This document shows positions 16,315-23,600 of a stretch of DNA of 25,000 nt, piece after piece. The first letter of the stretch is position 1; each line of letters begins with the position of its first letter. The position numbers were made by a program, and so were the translations under genes. Below the pieces are notes generated by a model. That model ran no database searches. It had not been told where the DNA came from and saw nothing but the letters and a program-made list of their open reading frames with translations. The stretch is from Symbiodinium natans (taxonomy: Eukaryota > Sar > Dinophyceae > Suessiales > Symbiodiniaceae): positions 1 to 25,000 of the forward strand of contig CAJNDS010000430.1 of NCBI GenBank assembly GCA_905221605.1. Reading direction: 5' to 3'.

Positions 16315-16578
16315 CTGATAGGGCTTAGGGTTCTTTGAAAGGCTAGGAATCAGGGTGATTAGGGTTTAGGGTCGAGGGTTTAGGGCTAGGGTTCACCGTC
16401 GTCAGGAGACCGAAATTTCGGGCTTGGGTTTAGGGTTCAGGGTGTGGGGTTTAGGGTTCAGGCCCATAGTCTTCAGGAGACCGAGGCCGCCTGGCTATGA
16501 GACGGTTCCCGACAAAGGAGGAGCCGTGGACCCCAATCCCATCATTAGGGTTTGGGGTTTAGGGTGCTGGCCCTTAAT
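16315..16578. other. TTTAGGG-like copies with two related CAGGAGACCGA islets
   Basis: Two short unique islets at about 16388-16420 and 16465-16545 both contain TCAGGAGACCGA and are separated by heptamer-like sequence. The second could be a small exon on either strand but has stops near its start; not called. Confidence 0.4.
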
Positions 16579-17343
16579 GTAAAGAAAAGGTTATGTGCCC
16601 ACCCCACATGTGACCTACTGCCAGGAAGGCGACGATAGGGACACATGGGACGCGCCGGCCTTAAGGGCTACCGGCACAGTTCTGCTCACACCCCCCACTT
16701 CAAGAGAGGCGTTGCAGCCATGCTGCAGCGGCGATTTTGAAGCCGCAAACAGAACATGTCCTTTGAGGGGCTTCAGGGCCAGCAGCACTGCGTGGGAGAG
16801 CCTACAACAGCTACCGCCACACACAACTGCTTCGACATTCAACGACCTTCTTGGGCCGCCTGGTCTCATGCAACGCCCAGTGTAGAGCATACGGCTGATA
16901 ACCTGTAAAGAAAAGGTTATGTGCCCACCCCACATGTGACCTACTGCCAGGAAGGCGACGATAGGGACACATGGGACGCGCCGGCCTTAAGGGCTACCGG
17001 CACAGTTCTGCTCACACCCCCCACTTCAAGAGAGGCGTTGCAGCCATGCTGCAGCGGCGATTTTGAAGCCGCAAACAGAACATGTCCTTTGAGGGGCTTC
17101 AGGGCCAGCAGCACTGCGTGGGAGAGCCTACAACAGCTACCGCCACACACAACTGCTTCGACATTCAACGACCTTCTTGGGCCGCCTGGTCTCATGCAAC
17201 GCCCAGTGTAGAGCATACGGCTGATAACCTGTAAAGAAAAGGTTATGTGCCCACCCCACATGTGACCTACTGCCAGGAAGGCGACGATAGGGACACATGG
17301 GACGCGCCGGCCTTAAGGGCTACCGGCACAGTTCTGCTCACAC
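16579..17343. repeat. 326-bp tandem repeat, 2.35 copies
   Basis: Copies 1 (16579-16904) and 2 (16905-17230) appear identical; copy 3 stops after 113 bases at 17343. Each copy starts GTAAAGAAAAGGTTATGTGC. At the junctions ATAACCT and AGGTTAT form a 7-bp stem around a nine-base loop. The unit contains open frames on both strands (96 and 106 codons), repeated exactly because the DNA is repeated; 326 is not a multiple of three, so no continuous tandem protein results. The identity implies recent duplication, active homogenisation or an assembly artefact. Confidence 0.93.
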
Positions 17344-17807
17344 TTAAGACCGAGGACCCTCTGAAAAATATTCCTGACTATGATCCTCTTAAACCCGAAT
17401 AAGGGACAATATATAATTTCCCAGGGCCCGCCTAGTCATCGGGGGTGTTTCCGCAGCTGAGGTGTTAGGGTTTGGGGGTGCAGTTAGGTGTAGGGTTTAG
17501 GAGGGGTTCTGGCTTTAAGTATTTGGGGCTTTCAGAGAAACCCCAAACCCGAAACCCTAAACCCTGAACCCTGAAGTCCCTGAAGGCTTGAGGGAACCCT
17601 TCTTTGTCTTGATGCCTTTTCTCGCACGAGCCCGAAACCCGAATACTCCTGTAATTAGAGTGTGGCTTTTGTTCAGATTTAAGGTCTTTGGGAGCTTTTT
17701 GGGGTTTTTGAGGATTGTAAGGCTGAGTCCCAATGTCTTCACCCCCCAACCCTAAACCCTAAACCCTAAGCCCTAAAACCTAAACCCTAAACCGCTGAAC
17801 CCTAAAC
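17344..17807. other. Intergenic or intron-like region
   Basis: An AT-rich patch (17360-17420), then degenerate heptamers and CCCTAAA-like copies (17745-17807). A minus-strand islet at about 17570-17630 (HQDKEGFPQAFRDFR, ending TTCAGG|GTTCAGGG) might be an exon. No strong call. Confidence 0.35.
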
Positions 17808-17890
17808 CCTAGAGCACCAGCCGTCCTCAGTGGCCACCGCCGCTAGGCCGTTGCGGCCTCGCGGAAGCTCTTGGCCTTGGAGCTGCGTCC
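17808..17890 (-). CDS. Candidate exon (O), internal or terminal
   Basis: Minus strand, acceptor GAAGGCCACAG. Entering with two bases it is open to TCTAGG|GTTTAGGG, reading TQLQGQELPRGRNGLAA then VATEDGWCSR. Entering in phase 0 it reads RSSKAKSFREAATA and stops at TAG 17845-17843 with even better third-position GC. Either an internal exon with a telomeric donor, or the last exon of an upstream gene. The exon at 18356-18412 has a matching pair of phases, so phase does not decide. Confidence 0.45.
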
Positions 17891-17913
17891 CTGTGGCCTT
17901 CTAAAACCCTCAC

Positions 17914-17996
17914 AGGGTTTAGGGTTTAGGGTTTAGGGTTTAGGGTTTAGGGTTTAGGGTTTAGGGTTTAGGGTTTAGGGTTTAGGGTTTAGGGTT
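17914..17996 (+). repeat. TTTAGGG array (about 11 copies)
   Basis: Near-perfect heptamers upstream (gene strand) of exon O, preceded by CACAGGGTTTAGGG. Confidence 0.92.
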
Positions 17997-18355
17997 GAGC
18001 TGAGTCCTTTCACGTCCTAAAACCCTCATAGGGTTTCGGGCTTAGGTATCAGGGCTTAGGGTTTAGGGCATAGCCTGACAAAACCTCAACCCCAATCCTA
18101 AACACTAAGCCCCACAAATCCCAAACCCTAAACTAAACCCTAACCCGGCCTTAGGGATGTTCAGGGTTTTGTTTGGAGTTGCGGTGCTTCTTCAGGTGAC
18201 CAAAGGCGTGTGGGGTTCAAGATGTTTGGGGTTTAGCACTTCGGTAGGGGCAACCCAGAAACCCTCCTGCACCCTAAACCCTAAACCCTAAACCCTAAAC
18301 CCTAAGCCCTAAGCCCTAAACCCTAAACCCTGAACCCTGAACCCTAAATAAACGC
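17997..18355. repeat. Degenerate heptamers and a CCCTAAA array at 18271-18350
   Basis: Contains scattered TTTAGGG-like copies, then about eleven CCCTAAA/CCCTGAA/CCCTAAG copies next to the exon at 18356. Confidence 0.75.
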
Positions 18356-18412
18356 CTTGAAGCCCTGCGCCTCCCAGGCGCGTTGAGGGGCGCATGTTGG
18401 CGATTCTCCGGA
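18356..18412 (-). CDS. Candidate exon with pyrimidine-rich acceptor
   Basis: Minus strand, acceptor TTACTCTCTACAG, donor CTTCAAG|GCGTTT, a GC-type site. Phase 0 reads SGESPTCAPQRAWEAQGFK; the phase with two incoming bases reads RRIANMRPSTRLGGAG. Both frames are open and each would fit one version of exon O. Confidence 0.42.
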
Positions 18413-18519
18413 CTGTAGAGAGTAACCTTCGGTTTGGGGTCTTTAAGGCTACAACCCCTAAGCCCCCAAACCACGAGGCTACTAACACCCCAAACCCTAA
18501 TCCCTGCCAGGCCCTAGAC

Positions 18520-18586
18520 CCAGTGCCCTGCGGTCATTTCGGCGCTTGCTGGTCTCGCGGAAGAGCGGGGCGGGTACAGTCGCCAT
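18520..18586 (-). CDS. Candidate exon with GTCTAGGG donor, possible start codon
   Basis: Minus strand, ending CACTGG|GTCTAGGG, a variant telomeric donor. From ATG 18586 it reads MATVPAPLFRETSKRR then NDRRALG, with an in-frame TGA two codons upstream, so this would be a start. Alternatively, after GTGAAG, a phase 0 frame reads ADSWRLYPPRSSARPAS. Both frames have good third-position GC. Confidence 0.4.
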
Positions 18587-18730
18587 GAATCAGCGGCCTT
18601 CACGAAACCCCACACCTCATACATTGTGGTAGGTGAGGGTTAGGACTTCGGGCTCTAGGGTTTAATGGTTTCAGGAAATCCTAAACCCTAACCCCTAAAC
18701 ATCCCTAAGCCCTATAGAGCCTAGAGGTAC

Positions 18731-18829
18731 CAAAGGCCACTGTGTCTGTGGGCTGCCCACCGGGAGGGCGCCCTCCCACGCTTTTCTTTGTACAAAGGCC
18801 AAGAGGAGAGGGCGTCAAGCCCCTTCGGT
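18731..18829 (-). CDS. Candidate exon after CCCTAAACAG
   Basis: Minus strand, acceptor CCCTAAACAG (telomeric), donor CTTTG|GTACCTC. Entering with one base it reads PKGLDALSSWPLYKEK then RGRAPSRWAAHRHSGL. It contains a perfect 16-bp palindrome GGGAGGGCGCCCTCCC at 18762-18777. Leaves in phase 2. Confidence 0.42.
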
Positions 18830-19769
18830 CTGTTTAGGGTTTAGGGTTTAGCGTCTAGGTTTTAAGGGTGACCTTCTAGGGCTACAGGTTCAAAAAAATT
18901 GCTAAAAAATTGGGTAGGGTTTGGGCTCAAGACAAGCCTTGAAGAGCTTTTTACAATGTCGTGGTTCCCGAGACTCAAACCCTCAACATCTTCTGCGCAA
19001 CGATTGAGGGTTTAGGCTTAGGGCTTAGGGCTTACGGTTTAGGGCTACTAACACCCTCAACCCTAACTCCTACGAGGTCCCACAGGGCTTGTGGTTTTGG
19101 GTTTAAGTTTAATTCCCTCCACAACCCCTAACTCCTACGAGGCCTCGCAAGCCTTAGGGCCTTCCGACTGCTTCACTCTCCGCTTCCGAAGATTGAGGTT
19201 TAGGGTTTATTAGGGTTTAGGGTTTAGGGCTACTAAGACCCTGAACCCTAAACCCTAAACCCTAAACCCTAAACCCTAAACCCTAAACCCTAAACTCCTA
19301 TGAGGCCTTGCTTCACTCTCCGCTTCCGAAGATCATCTCATGGGTCTTTGCCACGTTTCCGAACCTCGGGGGGGCTGCGAGGGGGATGATTGGGGATCCC
19401 GAGGGCTTGGGGTTTGGGGTTTAGGGCTAGGGTTTAGGGTTTAGGGTTTAGGGTTTGGGGTTTGGGGTTTGGGGTTTGGGGTTTAGGGTTTAGGGTTTAG
19501 GGCTACTTAGGGTTGGGCTACTTAAAGTTTAGGGTTTAGGGCTGCTTAGGTTGTTCCTAAACCCGAGTCGGCTGAACCTTAAAGTCCTAAAGCCCGGAAA
19601 CAACCAAACCTGACACCCTACTAAAGCGTATAGGGTTTAGGGCTCAAGGTTAGGGTTTATAGGGCCTAGGGTCGCAAACCCTAAACCCAAAACCCTAAAC
19701 CCTAAACCCTCAACCCTAAACCTTAAACCCTGAACCCTGAACCCTGAACCCTGAACCCTAAACCCGAAC
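18830..19769. other. Region of dispersed small repeats and telomeric arrays
   Basis: Holds GGCTACTAACACCC-type phrases (about 18476, 19042, 19219), ACTCCTACGAGG phrases (about 19068, 19129, 19295), a 25-base duplication (19169-19193 and 19309-19333), a CCCTAAA array (19235-19297), a TTTAGGG/TTTGGGG array (19437-19503) and CCCTAAA/CCCTGAA copies (19675-19765). The second copy of the 25-base sequence can be read on the minus strand as KRRVKQGLIG ending |GTTTAGGG, a possible tiny exon. Confidence 0.5.
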
Positions 19770-19835
19770 CTCCGGTGCGTGCGTCCAAAGGAGCTGCTTG
19801 ACCCAGACCTCTTCGATCCACCTCGGCAAAGCCAT
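19770..19835 (-). CDS. Candidate exon beginning with ATG
   Basis: Minus strand, 22 codons from ATG 19835 to CCGGAG|GTTCGGG, a telomere-like donor. Reads MALPRWIEEVWVKQLLWTHA then PE, third positions mostly G/C. Upstream on the gene strand is a G run with no pyrimidine tract, which favours an initiating exon. An acceptor GGGGAG eight bases earlier is possible but poor. The Trp-rich amphipathic helix is protein-like; no family recognised. Confidence 0.5.
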
Positions 19836-19857
19836 CGAAAACTCCCCCCCCCCACAC

Positions 19858-19945
19858 CCTAAACCCTAAACCCTAAACCCTAAACCCTAAGCCCTAAGCC
19901 CTAAACCCTAAACTCTAAACCCTAAACCCTGAACCCCAAACCCTA
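19858..19945 (-). repeat. CCCTAAA array with variants
   Basis: About 12 copies, some CCCTAAG, CCCTGAA and ACTCTAA. Upstream of the candidate first exon at 19770-19835. Confidence 0.88.
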
Positions 19946-19968
19946 AAAAAGTTTTGGGCTGAGGTCTG

Positions 19969-20095
19969 GCCTAGGGCTTAGGGCTTAGGGCTTAGGGCTT
20001 AGGGCTTAGGGCTTAGGGCTTAGGGCTTAGGGCTTAGGGCTTAGGGCTTAGGGCTTAGGGCTTAGGGCTTAGCTTAGGGCTTAGGGCTTAGGGCT
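19969..20095 (+). repeat. TTAGGGC variant array (about 17 copies)
   Basis: A homogeneous array of the heptamer TTAGGGC (CTTAGGG in another register) with one four-base contraction (GGGCTTAGCTTAGGG at about 20064). A single-base variant of TTTAGGG amplified as a block. Confidence 0.94.
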
Positions 20096-20692
20096 TCTGG
20101 TTTAGGATCAGCCTTTAGGTGTGGACTTTGCTTTTAAGGCTTAGGGTTTAGGGTTTCGGGTTTAGGGTTTAGGGTTTAGGAATTAGGGTTTAGGCTTTCA
20201 GTCTAGCCCCAGTCGACCGGACCCAAGAGCACCTAGGAAAAAAAAAAACAGGCACCCTGTTTGGCGTAAGGGGCCTCTGCAAGGGAGCCTAAACCCACAA
20301 GAGCAAGGCCGAGGGCCGAATATAGGGTTTAGGGTTTAGGGTTTAGGGTTTAGGGTAAGAAAAGACTAAAGTGACCAGAAGGGAATACCTTGAGTAATTA
20401 TTCCGACCCCTGTAGTAGGTCCTAGTCTATCAGCGGTCAGATCCTTGGAGAATGACGAGGACGAGGGCCACCTCAGACAGTCTCCGACAGTCTGCCGGCT
20501 GAAGGCACACTGCCAGGCCCAATGACGTGACCTGCTCGCAATACCACGAGCACTGTCTGCCAGCCATTGTCGGACAAGTGCCTTCATCATAACCCTAAAC
20601 CCTAGACCCTAAACCCTAAACCCTAAACCCTGAACCCAAAACCCTAAAACCCTAAACCCTAAACCCTAAACCCTAAACCCTAAACCCTAAAC
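20096..20692. other. Mixed region; one open minus-strand frame of uncertain meaning
   Basis: TTTAGGG copies (20145-20195, 20322-20356), an A run (20238-20249), a repeat-free block (20360-20590) and a CCCTAAA array (20590-20692). The block holds a 74-codon minus frame (MMKALVRQWLADSARG...) and an overlapping frame (TMAGRQCSWYCEQVTS...), neither of clearly coding composition. It may be an insert; not called as a gene. Confidence 0.4.
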
Positions 20693-20742
20693 CCCAGCTT
20701 TTCAAGACCGACCGTTTCTCCAAGCTCGGAAGGTGCCCGACA
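20693..20742 (-). CDS. Internal exon with telomeric donor
   Basis: Minus strand, acceptor TGGCGACCAG, end AGCTGGG|GTTTAGGG in a CCCTAAA array. Enters with one base, which completes the codon left open by the exon at 21017-21117, then reads VGHLPSLEKRSVLKSW. A second open frame (CRAPSELGETVGLEKL) is possible. Leaves in phase 1. Confidence 0.5.
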
Positions 20743-20759
20743 CTGGTCGCCACGTGAAG

Positions 20760-20870
20760 GGGTATATACCCTATATAATCCCTATATACCTAAGTAGCCC
20801 CTAAAAAACCCCCAACGAACCCCTAAGGTCCCTTATAAGGGTCCCTCCTTTAGCCCCTTAAAAAAAGTGC
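20760..20870. repeat. Palindromic AT-rich patch
   Basis: GGGTATATACCC and GGTCCCTTATAAGGGTCC lie within 80 bases of each other; the latter contains the perfect palindrome CCCTTATAAGGG. CCTTATAAGGG-like phrases recur elsewhere in the window (for example 14330-14343, 11341-11360). Confidence 0.6.
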
Positions 20871-20876
20871 AGTCAG

Positions 20877-21011
20877 GGTTAGGGTTTAGGGTTTAGGGTT
20901 TAGGGTTTAGGGTTTAGGGTTTAGGGTTTAGGGTTTAGGGTTTAGGGTTTAGGGTTTAGGGTTTAGGGTTTAGGGTTTAGGGTTTAGGGTTTAGGGTTTA
21001 GGGTTTAGGGG
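20877..21011 (+). repeat. TTTAGGG array (about 18 copies)
   Basis: Nearly perfect heptamers on the left of the exon at 21017-21117. On the gene strand the intron that follows the exon begins GTAAACCCCTAAACCC, so here the donor sits in the C-rich orientation. Confidence 0.95.
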
Positions 21012-21016
21012 TTTAC

Positions 21017-21117
21017 CACTGGGCTCCCAAGGTAGGCCTCAAGCGAATCAGGCCAAGCTGCCTCTCCAGCTCTTTGTCCGTTTGGAGCTCCTCGCTGTGA
21101 GCCCCCAAGACTCTGAA
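21017..21117 (-). CDS. Internal exon between two TTTAGGG arrays
   Basis: Minus strand, acceptor AAACCCTCACAG, donor CAGTG|GTAAAC. All 101 bases are open: FRVLGAHSEELQTDKEL then ERQLGLIRLRPTLGAQ, a charged helical segment, probably coiled-coil or helix-turn-helix-like in character. Phase 0 in agrees with the exon at 21911-21968, and phase 2 out agrees with the exon at 20693-20742. One of the most convincing exons in the window. Confidence 0.62.
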
Positions 21118-21124
21118 CTGTGAG

Positions 21125-21333
21125 GGTTTGGGGGTTTAGGGTTTAGGGTTTAGGGATTGGGGTTTAGGGTTTAGGGTTTAGGGTTTAGGGTTTAGGGTTT
21201 AGGGTTTAGGGTTTAGGGTTTAGGTTTAGGGTTTAGGGTTTAGGGTTTAGGGTTTAGGGTTTAGGGTTTAGGGTTTAGGGTTTAGGGTTTAGGGTTTAGG
21301 GTTTAGGGTTTAGGGTTTAGGGTTTAGGGTTTA
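21125..21333 (+). repeat. Longest TTTAGGG array in the window (about 28 copies)
   Basis: Nearly perfect; one TTTAGGG copy has lost a T at about 21224. It provides the C-rich 3' end of the intron upstream (gene strand) of the exon at 21017-21117. Confidence 0.96.
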
Positions 21334-21634
21334 AGGATTAGGGCCACTTTGCCCGCATAAATGTTCGCAAATCGGGAGGGGGGCTGTCTCTCCCCCAACC
21401 TCTCCCTGTACAGCCCCAAGCATGTGCGATGAAACCTTCCCTATGTCAAACATCAAAATTTTCGATTAGTGACAGAAACGCATCGAATGACGAAGGAAGA
21501 AATGAAAACAAGCAGGGGGGTGGAATTTGGAATAATTGCACTTCTCGACCATAACACTGCAAATGCAAAGCATCGAACCATGAAAATGGCAGGAAAGAAA
21601 ACAATAATTTAACTACTTGAACATCATCAAACAT

Positions 21635-21738
21635 CATGTGTGTGCATACGTACACATGCATACACACATGCTTGCAGAGACACACAAGTATGCACATGCA
21701 TATGTGTACATGTGTATGTTTGTGTATGTATGTATACA
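21635..21738. repeat. Alternating purine-pyrimidine tract with inverted halves
   Basis: A run of GTGTGCATACGTACACATGC type passes through CACAAGTATGCACATGCATA to ACATGTGTATG. The left half (CATACGTACACATGCATAC) is imperfectly complementary to the right half (CATGCATATGTGTACATG). Likely Z-DNA-forming or cruciform DNA; it may be a remnant of a (CA)n/(TG)n expansion. Confidence 0.8.
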
Positions 21739-21852
21739 CTCTCATCTTTCTACCTGGACTGCGCACTGTTTAGCAGTAAGGTCCCGCTTGGGGATAGAGC
21801 ACTCGCCCTCTTCCGAAATCGACCTGAACATTAAACCCTAAAAGCCAGGGGC

Positions 21853-21899
21853 CCTAGACCCCAAGCCCCAAGCCCCAAGCCCCAAGCCCCAAGCCCCAA
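21853..21899 (-). repeat. CCCCAAG variant array (about 6 copies)
   Basis: Another single-variant heptamer block (CTTGGGG on the other strand). Confidence 0.9.
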
Positions 21900-21910
21900 A
21901 AACCCTATAC

Positions 21911-21968
21911 CGTGAGCCCAGAGCACTTCGCCTCAAATCCCAGGCAGGTCCGAGGACATGGCCTTACA
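21911..21968 (-). CDS. Internal exon with GTATAGGG donor
   Basis: Minus strand, acceptor TTCAAGGGCCCAG, donor CTCACG|GTATAGGG, a one-base variant of the telomeric donor. Enters with one base, finishing the codon split by the exon at 22453-22547, and reads VRPCPRTCLGFEAKCSGLT to phase 0. Third-position GC is moderate, and a different frame with ATG-containing KAMSSDLPGI stops early. Supported mainly by two-sided phase agreement. Confidence 0.45.
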
Positions 21969-21974
21969 CTGGGC

Positions 21975-22452
21975 CCTTGAACCCTAAACCCTAAACCCTA
22001 AACCCTGAACCCTGAACCCTAAACCCTAAACCCTAACCCTGAAGCCCTAGACCGCTGCAAAGTGCCCGGAGCCCTGAGCCCTGTACCCAAAACACCCTGA
22101 ACCCCGAAGTCTCAGCCCTGAACCCCACTGCAGGGTTTAGGGTTTAGTGTTAGGGTTTAGGATTTAGGGTTTAGGGGCCCATGATTTAGGGCTTGGGGTG
22201 TAGGGTTTGGGGTTCAGGGTTTAGGGGTAGGGGAAGGTGAAGCTCAAGAATAGAACACCTCATCGTAGTAGCTATATTTCCTGAGGACCGTACTAAAAAG
22301 CATGCTTAACGTTCCATGGATTCCATGGGGTTTGATATAAACGAAAATATGGCATTCCCAAGGAAACCAGGGTTGGGGTTGGGGCTTCGTGGCAAAGGGG
22401 CCCGAGACGAGGGAAAACCCAAACCCTAAACCCTAAACCCTAAACCCTAAAC
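21975..22452. repeat. Telomere-like arrays and intron-like filler
   Basis: CCCTAAA/CCCTGAA copies (21977-22045), TTTAGGG-like copies (22133-22230), an AT-rich patch (22235-22360) and CCCTAAA copies (22424-22452) abutting the next exon. A tiny islet at 22050-22075 ends in GTCTAGGG on the minus strand but is too short to call. Confidence 0.65.
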
Positions 22453-22547
22453 CCAATTCCCAGGTGTAGGCGCTGGGGCGCCCCCAGCCCGGAGTCCTCG
22501 ATCATCCGAAGTCCATTGTCCATGACCCGGAGGGTGGTCCTCCACAT
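22453..22547 (-). CDS. Candidate exon with ATG and telomeric donor
   Basis: Minus strand, ends AATTGG|GTTTAGGG. From ATG 22547 it reads MWRTTLRVMDNGLRM then IEDSGLGAPQRLHLGI, with about 84% G/C third positions. The frame is open a few codons further upstream (GLAAG), and there is no good acceptor close by except TTTAG in a decayed heptamer, so this may be a first exon. Leaves in phase 2, matching the exon at 21911-21968. Confidence 0.52.
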
Positions 22548-23066
22548 TCCAGCGGCAAGCCCAAACCCTAAACCCTAAACCCCTAAGCTACGGCGGTCTA
22601 CGGAGTTAGGGGACTTATGGGCTTTAGGGTGGAAAGGCTAAGGGTCTGCGGTTTAGGCTTTAGGGTTCAGGGCTGAGGGGTTCCAAAGGCTTGCTCGCCA
22701 AACACAAGCCACAAGCCCCGAGCCGCGTGGGCTTCCTCCGGCTAGGGGTTTACGGGCTCTAGGCGTTTCAAGAGTTTTAGGGCTTAGGGTTTAGGGTTTC
22801 TTGATTGAAATGGGGTGGGGTGGGGGATGAGGAAAAAACCCTTTCACACAGTCTTTTGACTCCTTCCGTTGGTCTGGACGGCGGACTCCAAGTATCCTGT
22901 GAGGCCCCGCGCCGAGCAACCAGAAGCACCAGCATGGCCAAAAGACAAGAGATTCAAAAATCAAAACCCTGAGCCTATGTGGATTCGCGCCCCTTCATGG
23001 GGTGCAGTGCGGGCGCAGTGTGGGATGGCGTGGGGTTGCGTGTGAAATGCAAGGCAAGCAAGGTAG
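22548..23066. other. Region with two weak exon candidates
   Basis: Decayed heptamers at 22560-22690 and 22745-22800. Two minus-strand islets look partly coding: 22695-22735 (EAHAARGLWLVFG after CCGGAG, with a GCAAGC donor) and about 22840-22935 (from an ATG, MLVLLVARRGASQDTW then SPPSRPTEGVK, with a short hydrophobic start like a weak signal peptide). Neither has a matching phase partner. Confidence 0.35.
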
Positions 23067-23600
23067 CTAGACCTCCAAGGTCTTGAAGAGGCCTTCGCTT
23101 GACACGGCGCTCCCTTTGTAGGAGCTTAAGACATGCCGGCAGGGCTCAGCATGGCGTTTCCACAAGAAAGGACTGGTGCGTCGGGAAGCCAAAAGCTTGG
23201 AGCCGCTGCAGCGCATCAACAAAGCGTCTGAACAGCAAACGCTAAACATTCTCAAGTTTCCAAATGGCGAAGGGCCCCGGAAGACCCCGTGCCAACTTCA
23301 ACAAAGAAGAAATCGGTGACCCCGTCGAGGTCTTTGTCATGGCTTGACATTGGGCAACGGCTTCTTCAAACCGGTACTGTTCTCTATCGAGCTGAAAAAC
23401 TTGCGTCGAGGAGAACACAAGCCCAAACACCGGCAGCCGCAGATTTGCGTTCTCGTTCCTGTGTGCCCTGGCCTCGAAGTGTTCCCGCGCTGGAGCAACT
23501 GCGGCAGGGCCTCGCGCAAGTCATTCCACGACTTCAGTGGCAGCAGCTGTGGCTGAGTTCGGGACAGGGACGTGTGACAAAAACACACGGTGGAGAAGCC
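23067..23600 (-). pseudogene. Minus-strand coding block with frame changes, part 1
   Basis: Successive protein-like pieces occur in different frames. About 23480-23570: LPLKSWNDLREALPQLLQRG. About 23245-23500: EHFEARAHRNENANLRL, LVFSSTQVFQLDREQ, RFEEAVAQCQAMTKTST, ending KLENV then TAG (23244-23242). The same frame continues RLLFRRFVDALQRLQAF, GFPTHQSFLVETPC to TGA at 23146. Another frame holds HVLSSYKGSAVSSEGLF to TAG at 23067. The first change needs only one base added in a GGG run. This suggests a decayed gene, or a gene with sequencing indels. Overlapping frames of 94-151 codons are shadows. Product unrecognised. Confidence 0.45.

Larger units (their letters stand above)
21334..21910. other. 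AT-rich intron segment with Z-DNA-like tract
   Basis: From 21440 to 21840 the sequence is AT-richer and free of heptamers, with the alternating purine-pyrimidine tract at 21635-21738. From 21853 to 21899 lies a run of six CCCCAAG units. Minus and plus frames here translate to His/Val/Cys/Thr-rich low-complexity peptides and are not called. Confidence 0.55.

Noticed and set aside
16595-17261. Duplicate genes of 96 and 106 codons on opposite strands
   Set aside because: They are identical because the 326-bp DNA unit is tandemly repeated, overlap each other fully, and have no splice or codon evidence.
18905-18930. Relic of the dinoflagellate spliced leader (GGTTTGGGCTCAAG)
   Set aside because: Only the last part resembles the leader's TTTTGGCTCAAG, with an extra base; no upstream match, so it is probably a decayed heptamer.
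18476-19055. TACTAAC branch-site-like motifs on the plus strand
   Set aside because: They match the yeast branch consensus but lie on the strand opposite to the exons and within a dispersed repeat phrase (GGCTACTAACACCC).
21446-21841. ORFs rich in His, Cys, Val and Thr on both strands
   Set aside because: They are translations of the alternating purine-pyrimidine tract.
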